DNA from: Streptomyces orinoci
GTDB taxonomy: Bacteria > Actinomycetota > Actinomycetes > Streptomycetales > Streptomycetaceae
NCBI RefSeq assembly: GCF_003121295.1
Contig: NZ_PHNC01000010.1
Coordinates: forward strand, 186,001-250,000
Reading direction: 5' to 3'
Length of the DNA stretch: 64,000 nucleotides
Shown: piece after piece, positions 1-7,829 of the stretch
Numbering within the stretch: position 1 is the first letter of the stretch
How the letters are laid out: each line of letters starts with the position of its first letter
The notes under the pieces: model-generated
Databases searched by the model: none
Seen by the model: only the letters and a program-made list of their open reading frames with translations
Told to the model about the DNA's origin: nothing
Position numbers and translations under genes: made by a program

Positions 1-326
1 ACGCATCCGAAGTCGATGACCGAGGCCAGCCGGCCGTCCCCGTCCACCAGCAGATTGCCCGGCATCAGATCGGCGTGCAGCCAGACCGGCGGTCCGTCCC
101 AGTCAGGCGTACACAGCGCCTCCTCCCAGACGGCGGTCACGGCATCGCAGTCGATGCCCTCCTGCGGGAGCGTGCGCAGTCGGCCGATCGCCGCCCGGGT
201 CGCCGCGTCCAACGAGGCGAGCGGCCCGCCACGGTGGGCCCGCGGCGCTCCGGGCAGGGTGATGCTCCGCATCGCCGCCATGAACCCGGCGAGGTCCGCG
301 GCCAGCGCCGAAAGCCCGGTGCTCTA
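1..326 (-). pseudogene. Aminoglycoside phosphotransferase (APH) family, N-terminally truncated fragment
   Basis: Reading the minus strand from about 326 to the window edge gives an open frame with the APH/choline-kinase catalytic loop H-A-D-L-M-P-G-N (about 62-88) followed by V-I-D-F-G, which supplies the metal-binding Asp (about 8-25). Upstream lie F-M-A-A-M-R-S-I and a P-R-A-H-R-G-G stretch typical of the actinobacterial APH family. An in-frame TAG at 324-326 and the absence of the glycine-rich N-lobe show that the front half is missing. The C-terminus continues past position 1, so its state is unknown. The family transfers phosphate from ATP to small hydroxylated substrates, but this copy lacks the nucleotide-binding lobe and is probably not functional. 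It abuts a P450 fragment at the same point, which suggests a deletion or rearrangement joint. Confidence 0.7.
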
Positions 327-329
327 CGC

Positions 330-775
330 CCTCGCCCTGCGGACCCACCCGCACCCTGTTCGCCTCCCGGGTGGACGAGCGGGTGGCGGCCGGGATCCGG
401 GAGTCCTTTGAGACGGCCTTCAGCGGATTCTTCCGCCAGATGTTCATGCCGCCGGCGGTGCGCCGGCTGCCGCTGCCCGGCCAGGTGCGCCACCGGCGGG
501 CGCTGCGGCATCTGCACCGGACCGTGGAGGGGACCGTCGCGGACTACCGGCGCGGCGGAACGGATGACGGCGACCTGCTGTCGGTGCAGTTCGCCTCCCG
601 GGACGCCGGGGACCGGCTGGCCGACGGGGAGATCCACGACCAGGTGGTGACGGTGCCGGCGGCCGGGACGGAGACGGTGGCCGCCACCCTGACCTGGGCC
701 CTGTATCTGCCGTCCCGGCATCCGGAAGAGCAGCGGCTGCTGCGGGCGGAGGCGCGGGCACCCGGCCGGTTCCGC
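330..775 (+). pseudogene. Cytochrome P450 internal fragment
   Basis: The frame through 371 encodes the middle of a bacterial P450 resembling terpene oxygenases. It includes R-R-L-P-L-P-G, a helix H-type D-G-D-L-L-S, E-I-H-D-Q-V-V-T, and the helix I signature A-G-T-E-T-V-A (about 658-680) followed by T-W-A-L-Y-L and R-H-P-E-E-Q. Nothing before helix C is present. Homology stops shortly after helix J, so the ExxR motif, the heme-binding cysteine loop and the C-terminus are absent. The open frame runs on to 1306 only by reading antisense through the next gene. Without the cysteine ligand it cannot bind heme. I read it as a gene remnant joined head-on to the APH fragment near 325-330. Confidence 0.75.
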
Positions 776-859
776 CGGCGGCCTTCTACCGGCCGCGGCG
801 CTTTCTGCTGCGTCTGGAGCGGTGGGCGGCGGAGCACGACCGGGGCGGAGACGACGGGG

Positions 860-1258
860 TCAGGAGCGCGGACCCTGCTCCGCGGCCTTCTCCTTCTTCT
901 CCTTGATCCGGGCCGCTTCCTTGCGCACCTCGGCCTGGGTGGCGCGCTCCTTCTGCAGCCACTCGGGAGACTCCTGCTTCAGCGCCTCGATCTCATCCGT
1001 GGTGAGCGCCTCGGTGATGCCGCCCCGGGCGAGGCCGGAGATGGAGACACCCAGCTTGGCGGCGACCACCGGCCGGGGGTGCGGGCCGTTGCGGCGCAGC
1101 TCGCGCAGCCACTCCGGCGGGTCGGCCTGCAGGGCGTTGAGTTCGTCGCGCGAGACGGCACCCTCCCGGAACTCGGCGGGGGTGGCGTCAAGGTACACAC
1201 CCAGCTTCTTGGCCGCGGTCGCGGGCTTCATGGTCTGGGTGCTCTGGTGCGACTTCAT
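860..1258 (-). CDS. DUF5997 family protein
   Basis: This 132-residue hydrophilic protein has two similar halves, each with a P-x-E-W-L motif (P-P-E-W-L-R-E-L and S-P-E-W-L-Q-K-E). The first half has K-L-G-V-Y-L and the second K-L-G-V-S-I followed by a predicted helical, DNA-binding-like segment (V-A-A-K-L-G-V-S-I-S-G-L-A-R-G-G). It ends in a Lys/Glu-rich helix. The match to the actinobacterial DUF5997 family is strong by eye, but the function is unknown. The ATG at 1258 was chosen because family members start a few residues before T-M-K-P-A-T-A-A-K-K-L-G; an ATG at 1279 is the alternative. It is divergent from the LysR-like gene at 1316, an arrangement I recall from other Streptomyces, which suggests shared control. 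Confidence 0.8.
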   Translation of the reverse strand: MKSHQSTQTMKPATAAKKLGVYLDATPAEFREGAVSRDELNALQADPPEWLRELRRNGPHPRPVVAAKLGVSISGLARGGITEALTTDEIEALKQESPEWLQKERATQAEVRKEAARIKEKKEKAAEQGPRS

Positions 1259-1315
1259 AAGGCCAAGGATATCGAGCATGTGCGCGGCCTCCGACCACGC
1301 CGGTAACCTGGCCGG

Positions 1316-2107
1316 GTGACAGGCAAGGAAGCACCCTCTTCGTTTCGGCTCGCCTATGTCCCGGGCGTGACACCCGCCAAGTGGGTGCGGATCTGGCAGC
1401 AGCGGCTGCCGGACGTCCCCCTGGACCTGGTGCAGATACCGGCCGCCGAGGCCACCGGTGTGCTGCGCCGTGGCGAGGCCGACGCGGGCTTTCTGCGGCT
1501 GCCGGTGGACGGGACGGATCTGTGCGCCATCCCCCTCTACACCGAGACCACGGTGGTGGTGGTCCCCAAGGATCACCTCGTGGCGGCGGTGGACGAGGTG
1601 ACCGCCGGGGATCTGGCCGACGAGATCGTCTTCCATCCGCTGGACGACACCCTGGACTGGGAGCGGCCGCCGGGCCGTCCCGCCATCGAGCGCCCGGCCA
1701 CCACCGAGGACGCCATCGAGCTGGTGGCGGCCGGGGTGGGCCTGCTGGTGGTCCCGCAGTCGCTGGCCCGGCTGTACCACCGCCGTGACCTCACCTACCG
1801 GCCGGTGCTGGGCGTGCCCCAGTCGCGGGTCGCGCTGTCCTGGCCGGAGGAGGCCACCACCGATCTGGTGGAGGACTTCATCGGCATCGTCCGCGGCCGG
1901 ACCGTCAACAGCTCCCGGGGCCGGCGTACGGCCGACCCGGCGGCGGCCGAACCGAAGAAGAAGCACGCCGAGAGCGGCGGGTCCCGGCGCAAGCCCGCGC
2001 CGGCGAAGGGTTCGCGCGGCGGTTCGGGGACGGCCGCGAAGGGTTCGCGCGGGGGCTCCGGCACCGCCAGGAACGCCCGCCGGGGCAAGCCGCGCCGCCG
2101 GTCGTAG
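1316..2107 (+). CDS. LysR-type substrate-binding domain protein without HTH
   Basis: This 263-residue protein starts at GTG directly with F-R-L-A-Y-V-P-G-V-T, the first strand of a LysR-type periplasmic-binding-like effector domain. Further family features are the R-x-G-E-A-D-A-G-F segment, the L-Y-T-E-T-T-V-V-V-V-P-K-D-H linker and V-A-A-G-V-G-L-L-V-V-P-Q near residue 140. The N-terminal winged helix-turn-helix of a normal LysR regulator is absent, so it probably cannot bind DNA by that route. Residues from about 205 to the end are Lys/Arg/Ser/Gly-rich and contain a tandem repeat K-G-S-R-G-G-S-G-T-A (about 2007-2072), a basic tail that might contact nucleic acid. It is divergent from DUF5997, and I infer that the two act together. 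Confidence 0.8.
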   Translation: MTGKEAPSSFRLAYVPGVTPAKWVRIWQQRLPDVPLDLVQIPAAEATGVLRRGEADAGFLRLPVDGTDLCAIPLYTETTVVVVPKDHLVAAVDEVTAGDLADEIVFHPLDDTLDWERPPGRPAIERPATTEDAIELVAAGVGLLVVPQSLARLYHRRDLTYRPVLGVPQSRVALSWPEEATTDLVEDFIGIVRGRTVNSSRGRRTADPAAAEPKKKHAESGGSRRKPAPAKGSRGGSGTAAKGSRGGSGTARNARRGKPRRRS

Positions 2108-2215
2108 CCGCTCGCCGGGGCCGTTGTCAGTGGTGGGTGCGATGGTGATCCTCACGGCGTGCAAATCCGCCGCCGCCGTGGGCTTTTGACGGCCCATAAC
2201 CGAGGAGCAGTCCAA

Positions 2216-2812
2216 ATGCGCATTGTGGTCAGCGAGTTCATCAGCCTGGACGGTGTGGTGCAGGCGCCCGGTGGCGCCCAGGAGGACACCGACGGCGGCT
2301 TCGCCCACGGTGGCTGGTCCCACCCCTTCTTCGACCCCGAGGTGATGGGCGCCGCCATCGGCGAGGCCGCGGCCACCACCGAGGCCCTGCTGTTCGGGCG
2401 CCGCACCTGGCAGACGATGGCCGCGGCCTGGCCGGAGCGGACCGGTGACCCCTTCGCCGACCATATGAACTCCATCACCAAGTACGTGGTGACCAGCACG
2501 CTGGACGACTCCCAGCTGACCTGGCAGAACACCCGCCGCATCCCCGGCGACCAGGCCCTTGCCCGGATCCGCGAGCTGCGCGGCACCGAGGGCGGCGACC
2601 TGTCCGTGATGGGCAGCCCCACCCTGGTGCGCACCCTGCTGAGCGAGGACCTGGTGGATGAGCTCCGCCTCATGATCATTCCGGTGCTGCTGGGCGGTGG
2701 CAAGCGGATGTTCCCGGAGGACGGCGCGCTGCGCACCCTGGAGCTGGTCTCCACGGTGACCAGTGGCACCGGGGTGCATGTAAGCACCTACCGGCCGGTC
2801 CGGAAGGGGTAG
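2216..2812 (+). CDS. Dihydrofolate reductase family protein (RibD C-terminal-like)
   Basis: This 198-residue protein opens with M-R-I-V-V-S-E-F-I-S-L-D-G-V, the signature of the small RibD C-terminal/DHFR-like NADPH reductases. It continues with L-L-F-G-R-R-T-W, V-V-T-S-T-L, an S-V-M-G-S-P-T-L-V nucleotide-binding loop and a V-L-L-G-G-G-K-R-M-F strand near the C-terminus. The ATG at 2216 is preceded by GAGGAG about 8 bases upstream, which decides the start. Such proteins are abundant in Streptomyces and their substrates are mostly unknown. A role in folate or riboflavin synthesis should not be assumed. It converges on the ABC-F gene, with a strong hairpin between the two stops. Confidence 0.85.
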   Translation: MRIVVSEFISLDGVVQAPGGAQEDTDGGFAHGGWSHPFFDPEVMGAAIGEAAATTEALLFGRRTWQTMAAAWPERTGDPFADHMNSITKYVVTSTLDDSQLTWQNTRRIPGDQALARIRELRGTEGGDLSVMGSPTLVRTLLSEDLVDELRLMIIPVLLGGGKRMFPEDGALRTLELVSTVTSGTGVHVSTYRPVRKG

Positions 2813-2838
2813 CCGCCGGGCGATGGCCGGGGGCGCGG

Positions 2839-2906
2839 CGGCCGGTCGCGCCCACGCCGTGGAGCCGCCTGTGCGGCAGCGGCCCGCGCCCCTGACGGGG
2901 CGCGGG
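2839..2906. repeat. GC-rich intergenic repeat with 10-bp terminator-like hairpin
   Basis: Between two convergent genes the sequence at 2883-2906 forms a perfect stem CCCGCGCCCC / GGGGCGCGGG with loop TGAC. It is preceded by GGTCGCGCC and GGAGCCGCC segments (2842-2869). The same order of blocks recurs at 9650-9730, so this is a copy of a dispersed element. Its position and symmetry suggest a two-way transcription stop without a U tract, common in high-GC actinomycetes. Confidence 0.65.
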
Positions 2907-2917
2907 TGCCGTCCGGT

Positions 2918-4522
2918 TCAGGCGAGGGAGACCAGGTCGCGGTACCCCTCGTGCCACAAGTCCTCGTCCGCGTCGGGCAGCAGCAGCACCCGGTCCGGCC
3001 GCAGCGCGTCAATGGCGCCCTCGTCATGGGTGACCATCACAATCGCGCCGGGGTAGGAGCCGACGGCCGCCAGGACCTCGTCCCGGGAGGCGGGGTCGAG
3101 GTTATTGGTCGGCTCGTCCAGCAACAGCACATTCGCCCCGGAGTGCACCAGCCCGGCCAGGGCCAGGCGGGTCTTCTCGCCGCCGGAGAGCACCCCGGCG
3201 GGCTTGTCGGCGTCGTCCCCGCCGAACAGGAACGCCCCCAGCACGCGCCGTACTTCGCCGTCCGTCAGCTGCGGCGCGGCGGCGGCGAGGTTCTCGCGGA
3301 CGGTGCGGTCGGTGGCCAGGGTGTCGTGTTCCTGGGCGAAGTAGCCCAGCCGCAGGCCGTGTCCATGCACCACCCGCCCCGCGTCCGGCCGCTCCTGGCC
3401 CGCCAGGATGCGCAACAGGGTGGTTTTTCCGGCCCCGTTGAGGCCCAGGATCACCAGCCGGGTGCCCCGGTCCACGGCCAAGTCCACGCCGTCCAGGACC
3501 TGGTGGCCGCCATAGGACTTGGCCAGGCTGATCGCACCGAGCGGCATCCGGCCGCAGGGGGCCGGCTCGGGCAGCCGGATCCTGGCGGCCTTCTCGGTGT
3601 GCCGGACCGGCTCCAGTCCGGCGAGCATGCGGTCGGCCCGGCGCACCATGCTCCTGGCCATCACGGCGGTGGCCGACCGGGCCTTCATCTTGTCCGCCTG
3701 GGCGTGCAGGGCCGCGGCCTTGCGCTCGGCGCTGGCCCGCTCCCGGGCGCGCCGCCGCTCATCGGCCTCGCGCTGGGCCAGATAGGCGGCCCAGCCGGTG
3801 TTGTGGATGTCGATGGCCGCGCGGGTGGCGTCCAGGTGGAAGACCCGGTTGACCACTTCGGCGAGCAGGTCCGTGTCATGGCTGATCACCACCAGTCCGC
3901 CCTGGTGGCCATGGAGGAATCCGCGCAGCCAGGCGATCGAGTCGGCGTCCAGGTGGTTGGTCGGCTCGTCCAGCAGCAGGGTGCCGTCGTGTCCGGCGAA
4001 GAGGATTCGGGCGAGTTCGACGCGGCGTCGCTGGCCGCCGGACAGCGCGCCCACCGGCTCGGTGAGCACCCGCTCGGGCAGGCCGAGCCCGGCGGCCACC
4101 CTGGCCGCCTCGGCCTCGGCCGCGTACCCGCCGCCCGCCTGGAAGGCGGCCTCGGCGCGGGCGTAGTCGTCCATCGCCCGCCGCAGTGCCGTGGGGCCGG
4201 CGGCCCGGGCCATCGCGGCCTCGGCGTCGCGCAGCCGGTGCAGGGCCCGGTCCAGTCCCCGGGCGGAGAGGATCCGGTCGGTGACGGTCACGGCCGGGTC
4301 GGCGGCGCGGGGGTCCTGGGCCAGATAGCCCACCGGACCGGTGGCGGTGATGGTGCCGGCGGCGGGTGTGGCCAGCCCGGCCAGGGCGTTCATCAGGGTG
4401 GTCTTGCCGGCCCCGTTCCGGCCGACCAGGCCGATCCGGTCGCCGGGCGAGACGGTGAAGGAGATGCCGGACAGCAACAGGCGTGCTCCGGCGCGCAGTT
4501 CGACATCGCGAACGGTAAGCAT
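2918..4522 (-). CDS. ABC-F family ATPase (ribosome-associated type)
   Basis: This 534-residue soluble protein has two ABC nucleotide-binding domains and no membrane segments. NBD1 starts at once (M-L-T-V-R-D-V) with Walker A G-R-N-G-A-G-K-T-T, signature L-S-G-G-Q-R-R-R-V and Walker B L-L-L-D-E-P-T-N-H-L-D. A charged linker rich in Arg, Ala and Glu (about residues 250-320) leads to NBD2 with G-L-N-G-A-G-K-T-T, L-S-G-G-E-K-T-R and L-L-L-D-E-P-T-N-N-L-D. Twin DEPT-N-x-L-D motifs mark ABC-F proteins, which bind the ribosome E site; some give antibiotic resistance and others tune translation. No feature seen here separates those roles. The 413-base leader contains a tiny ORF, which would fit attenuation control. 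Confidence 0.9.
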   Translation of the reverse strand: MLTVRDVELRAGARLLLSGISFTVSPGDRIGLVGRNGAGKTTLMNALAGLATPAAGTITATGPVGYLAQDPRAADPAVTVTDRILSARGLDRALHRLRDAEAAMARAAGPTALRRAMDDYARAEAAFQAGGGYAAEAEAARVAAGLGLPERVLTEPVGALSGGQRRRVELARILFAGHDGTLLLDEPTNHLDADSIAWLRGFLHGHQGGLVVISHDTDLLAEVVNRVFHLDATRAAIDIHNTGWAAYLAQREADERRRARERASAERKAAALHAQADKMKARSATAVMARSMVRRADRMLAGLEPVRHTEKAARIRLPEPAPCGRMPLGAISLAKSYGGHQVLDGVDLAVDRGTRLVILGLNGAGKTTLLRILAGQERPDAGRVVHGHGLRLGYFAQEHDTLATDRTVRENLAAAAPQLTDGEVRRVLGAFLFGGDDADKPAGVLSGGEKTRLALAGLVHSGANVLLLDEPTNNLDPASRDEVLAAVGSYPGAIVMVTHDEGAIDALRPDRVLLLPDADEDLWHEGYRDLVSLA

Positions 4523-4935
4523 GGGGTGACGCTCCGAAATAGCGAAAGGACACACTTCTGGCGTGAAAGCGGGTCCTTGAGCTAGGAAATTCGGGGCGTA
4601 GACATACGGCCACGGTAGGGGAAGGGGGGTGTGTGGTGCATCCGGTTTTCCGGGGGCGAGGTGGGGCGGGCCGGGAGCCGGGCGGGTTGGGGGCCGCGTT
4701 CGAGGCCGCGTTCCGGGCAAAGGTGCGGGCCGGGTTGGGGCCGAATGCGGGCCGCCTACGCCCCTGACCTGGGCGGCGAGGGTGGACATCCATGGGCGTT
4801 GTCATGCAACGTTCACCCTGCGGCCACCTGCGCGCCGCCCGCCTGCCCGCCCCCACGCGACTGGGCGGTGCAGAGTTCGGCCAGGCGGCAGGGAGTTCGT
4901 ACCCTCTCGCCGGAAGAAGAGACGGAGACATCGAT
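4523..4935. other. Divergent intergenic region between ABC-F and phosphoesterase genes
   Basis: This stretch of 413 bases separates two divergent genes and must hold both promoters. Apart from the tiny upstream ORF at 4582-4605 and the purine-rich ribosome site GAAGAAGAGACGGAG just before 4936, I see no coding sequence. The open frames crossing it are in-frame or antisense extensions with no conserved motif. Confidence 0.5.
4582..4605 (-). other. Seven-codon upstream ORF in the ABC-F leader (tentative)
   Basis: On the minus strand, 83 bases before the ABC-F start, an ATG is followed by six codons and TAG (M-S-T-P-R-I-S). Just downstream, AAGGAC and GTCCTT could pair across about 21 bases. 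Leader peptides before resistance ABC-F genes often act as attenuators. This one has no clear ribosome site and could be chance. Confidence 0.25.
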
Positions 4936-6414
4936 ATGTCAGGTTCCCCACGCCGCCGTTGGCCGGCAGCCGGGATGTTCAGAGCGTCGGCCGCGGTCGC
5001 CGGCGCGGCGCTGGTGTTCGCCGGCCTGGGAGCGCCTCAGGCATCGGCGCACCCCGCCCACGGCAACGGCCCCAAGAAGCCGGGCCATGTGTGGACCATC
5101 ATCCTGGAGAACAAGTCCTACGAGGCCACCTTCACCGGGCTGAACCAGAACAGCTATCTGTGGCAAACCCTGCCGCGCTACGGCGAGTTGCTGCGGCAGT
5201 ACTACGGCACCGGGCACTACAGCCTGGACAACTACATCAGCCTGGTCTCCGGCCAGGCCCCCGCGCCGGACAACCAGGACGACTGCCCGCAGTACAAGGA
5301 CGTCAAGCCGGGCACCGCGGCCGCCGACGGACAGACCCTGGCCTCCTCCGGGTGTGTCTACCCGTCCCGGGTGAAGACCCTGTTCAACCAGCTGGACGCC
5401 AAGCACGTCCCGTGGAAGGTCTACGCCCAGGACATGGGCAATGACCCCAACCGGGAGAAGGTCTACCAGTGCGGCATACCCGGCAGCCCCTCCGGCCCCG
5501 GGGTGCCCGACCCGGGCGGCGCCACGGCCAAGGACCAGTATGTGCCCAAGCACAACCCGGCGGTCTGGTTCCACTCGGTGATCGACAACCCCAAGGACTG
5601 CGCCCGGGTCGCCCCGCTGGAGGGCCGGCCGGCTCAGGCCGGGCACCCGGCGCTGACCGGGCTGGCGCAGGATCTGAAGAAGGAGTCCACCACTCCGCGC
5701 TTCAACTGGATCACGCCCAACAACTGCTCGGACGCGCATGACGCGACCTGCAAGGGCGACAACCTCTCCGGCGACCCCAAGAACCACCAGGGCGGCCTCT
5801 ACGCCTCGGACAAGTTCCTGGAGAAGGTCGTTCCGCAGATCATGGCCTCGCCCGCGTTCCAGCACGACGGCATGATCCAGATCCTCTTCGACGAGGCCTT
5901 CCCGCCGTACAAGATGTACGGCAACTCCATTGCCGACTACACCGGCAACAAGGACAAGAGCCTCAACACCCCCACGGACACCGCCCAGTCGGTGGTGGCC
6001 TGCTGCAACGAACTGCCCGGGCCCAACACCACCCAGCCCGGCTTCCAGGCCTTCGGCCAGGACACCACGCCCGGCGGCGGCATCACCGGCGCGCTGTTCA
6101 TCTCCCGCTTCATCAAGCCGGGTTCGATCAGCGACCAGCCGTACAACCACTACAGCTGGCTGCGCAGCATGGAAGACCTCTTCGGGGTCGAGCACGGCGG
6201 TACGGACGGACACGGTCACCTGGGGTACGCGGCGGCCGACGGGCTGCGCCCCTTCGGCGCCGATGTCTACAACAACCCCTCCGGCCGGGCGCTGCCGCCC
6301 GCGCCCTCGGGCAGCGTCGTCTACCCGGCGGTGGCCAGGGCCGATGACCCGGAGCACCCGGTGGTCAACCCCTCGCCGGGCAAGGACGGTTCGGGGAGCG
6401 CGCAGTCCCGATGA
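4936..6414 (+). CDS. Secreted phosphoesterase (acid phosphatase / phospholipase C-like, alkaline-phosphatase fold)
   Basis: This 492-residue protein has a basic start, a hydrophobic segment around residues 18-35 and a likely signal-peptidase site after A-S-A (Q-A-S-A-H-P). The mature part begins H-V-W-T-I-I-L-E-N-K-S-Y, the metal-binding and nucleophile region of the phosphoesterase family that includes bacterial phospholipase C and AcpA-like acid phosphatases. Later motifs are G-H-Y-S-L-D-N-Y-I-S-L-V-S-G-Q, I-L-F-D-E-A-F and N-H-Y-S-W-L-R-S-M-E-D-L-F-G, which hold the Asp, Glu and His residues expected for metal binding. The ATG at 4936 has a long purine-rich ribosome site. It should hydrolyse phosphate esters outside the cell; the substrate is not readable. 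Its stop overlaps the next start (ATGA), so the two are co-translated. Confidence 0.85.
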   Translation: MSGSPRRRWPAAGMFRASAAVAGAALVFAGLGAPQASAHPAHGNGPKKPGHVWTIILENKSYEATFTGLNQNSYLWQTLPRYGELLRQYYGTGHYSLDNYISLVSGQAPAPDNQDDCPQYKDVKPGTAAADGQTLASSGCVYPSRVKTLFNQLDAKHVPWKVYAQDMGNDPNREKVYQCGIPGSPSGPGVPDPGGATAKDQYVPKHNPAVWFHSVIDNPKDCARVAPLEGRPAQAGHPALTGLAQDLKKESTTPRFNWITPNNCSDAHDATCKGDNLSGDPKNHQGGLYASDKFLEKVVPQIMASPAFQHDGMIQILFDEAFPPYKMYGNSIADYTGNKDKSLNTPTDTAQSVVACCNELPGPNTTQPGFQAFGQDTTPGGGITGALFISRFIKPGSISDQPYNHYSWLRSMEDLFGVEHGGTDGHGHLGYAAADGLRPFGADVYNNPSGRALPPAPSGSVVYPAVARADDPEHPVVNPSPGKDGSGSAQSR

Positions 6415-7046
6415 ACGTCCCGCGCCACCCGGCGCCGAGCCGGGCGGGCCTGCGCCCGTCCGGCTTCCGCCGCCTCGTCCTCACCGGCTGCCACCTGGCC
6501 CTGGCGGCCGCCGTCCTGACCACCGCCACCGGCTGCGGCAGCGGTCACTCCGCCTCCTCGCGGCCCACCGATGCGGCCTCGGACACGGTGCGGGATCTGG
6601 GCTCCGTCCCGATCCCCTCGGCGCCCGCCGCGCAGGCCACCCCGACCGCGGGTGAGAAGCATCTGCAACTGGTCGCCATGGGGTCGTCCATACGGGCCGA
6701 ACTCCCCGAAGCGAGTGCGCTGGTCCGTGCGTCGGGCCCGGAGGAGGACCTGCCCTCCGCCACCCCCGGCGGCAAGCCCCCGGAGCAGACCACCGGAACC
6801 CTCACCATCGCCTTCGACCAGGCCAGTGCTCCGCTCACGGTGCGCGCGGAGGACTTCGCCTCCCGCGACGAGCAGGGCAAGGACATCGCCCTGAAGCCCG
6901 CCGGGGCGGCGACCGTGACGGCCACGCCGGGCCATCCGGCCACCCTCACCCTCACCGGCACCTTCCAGGCCGGTGCCGCCCAGTTGACCTGGCGGCACGA
7001 CCAGAAGACGGTCGCCGTCTGGGACTTCAATATCGAGCTGGACTGA
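6411..7046 (+). CDS. Putative lipoprotein of unknown function
   Basis: This 211-residue protein has a basic start, a hydrophobic stretch (L-A-L-A-A-A-V-L) and the lipobox T-A-T-G-C at about residues 38-42, so it is probably exported and lipid-anchored. A Ser/Pro/Ala-rich linker follows, then a beta-rich domain with L-T-I-A-F-D-Q-A-S and a C-terminal R-H-D-Q-K-T-V-A-V-W-D-F-N-I strand. I do not recognise a named family. Translation is coupled to the secreted phosphoesterase by an ATGA overlap, which suggests they work together at the cell surface. A strong hairpin follows the stop. Confidence 0.75.
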   Translation: MNVPRHPAPSRAGLRPSGFRRLVLTGCHLALAAAVLTTATGCGSGHSASSRPTDAASDTVRDLGSVPIPSAPAAQATPTAGEKHLQLVAMGSSIRAELPEASALVRASGPEEDLPSATPGGKPPEQTTGTLTIAFDQASAPLTVRAEDFASRDEQGKDIALKPAGAATVTATPGHPATLTLTGTFQAGAAQLTWRHDQKTVAVWDFNIELD

Positions 7047-7061
7047 CCGAGAGCCGAACCG

Positions 7062-7081
7062 GGCGCCCCGCGAGGGGCGCC
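7062..7081. terminator. Hairpin between convergent genes
   Basis: GGCGCCCC-GCGA-GGGGCGCC is a perfect 8-bp stem with a 4-base loop, 15 bases after the lipoprotein stop and 33 bases before the stop of the opposite-strand SRPBCC gene. It probably ends transcription from both sides. Confidence 0.65.
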
Positions 7082-7114
7082 GGGCGGCCGCTCAAGGAAG
7101 TATCGGCCAACGGC

Positions 7115-7624
7115 TCAGGATTCGGCGAGCCTGCGGATGCCGTCGAGGGTTGACCGGATGCCCTCTTCCAGCATGCCCAGCCGAAGGCGGATGATCTCCT
7201 CCTCCTGCTCCGGCCGGCTCTCGATCGTCCGGGTCAGATACGAGGCGCCCTGCCCGATGGTGACCGACTGGCGCAGCCGGGTGCCGCCGCCCTCCTCCGG
7301 CTCCAGCTCGAACCGCCAGCGGGCGACGGGGGGTTCAAAGGTGCCCTGGGCGCTCCGGACCTCCCAGCCGAAGGCCCGCTCGGGGCGGTAGTCGCAGATC
7401 CGGGAGACGGTCTCCCAACTGCCCAGCTTTTCATTGCGGTTGCGGCCGACGAAGGTGGCGCCGAGGGCCGGCCCGGTGGCGCCTTCCAGCCACTCGGCCT
7501 CCTGCAGTTCCCCGCCGAACCTGCTCGGCGTGGTGATGTCGCTGACCAGAGCCCAGACTTGCGCCGGTGACGCGGCCACCCGCACCTCCGCCTCGGCCTT
7601 CGGCCCGTCCGCCAACCGCACCAT
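7115..7624 (-). CDS. SRPBCC (START-like) family protein
   Basis: This 169-residue protein has the polyketide cyclase/dehydrase-like SRPBCC fold. E-A-E-V-R-V-A-A-S-P-A-Q-V-W-A-L-V-S-D-I-T at the N-terminus is the first strand and helix. It is followed by F-V-G-R-N-R-N, S-W-E-T-V-S-R-I and a long C-terminal helix. Such proteins bind hydrophobic small molecules, and many actinobacterial copies have no assigned ligand. The ATG at 7624 is chosen because GGGGAGGAC lies just upstream and the conserved domain begins ten residues in. No operon partner is evident. Confidence 0.8.
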   Translation of the reverse strand: MVRLADGPKAEAEVRVAASPAQVWALVSDITTPSRFGGELQEAEWLEGATGPALGATFVGRNRNEKLGSWETVSRICDYRPERAFGWEVRSAQGTFEPPVARWRFELEPEEGGGTRLRQSVTIGQGASYLTRTIESRPEQEEEIIRLRLGMLEEGIRSTLDGIRRLAES

Positions 7625-7829
7625 TGTCGTCCTCCCCGTAACACCGTTCCATTGCTCTGCCGCCGGACACGGTAGCTGTGCGGAGGAGGGCTCCGCTACA
7701 GCTGGTTGAGGAGTTCGCCATGCTGAAGGCATGCGTTATGGCCGCCCGGCGCCGGGAGAGCGCTCAACGGCCGTCCGCTGCACGGCCGTAGCGACGGTCC
7801 CTGACCGCCCGCCACGGTCTGGCGCGGCT
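7625..7829. other. Intergenic region, no gene seen
   Basis: These 205 bases separate two minus-strand genes. They must hold the SRPBCC promoter and the tail of the upstream transcript. Open frames across them show no family motif. Confidence 0.4.

Noticed and set aside
371-1306. 311-codon plus-strand open frame
   Set aside because: Only the first part is a P450 fragment; the rest is antisense to the DUF5997 gene and has low-complexity composition.
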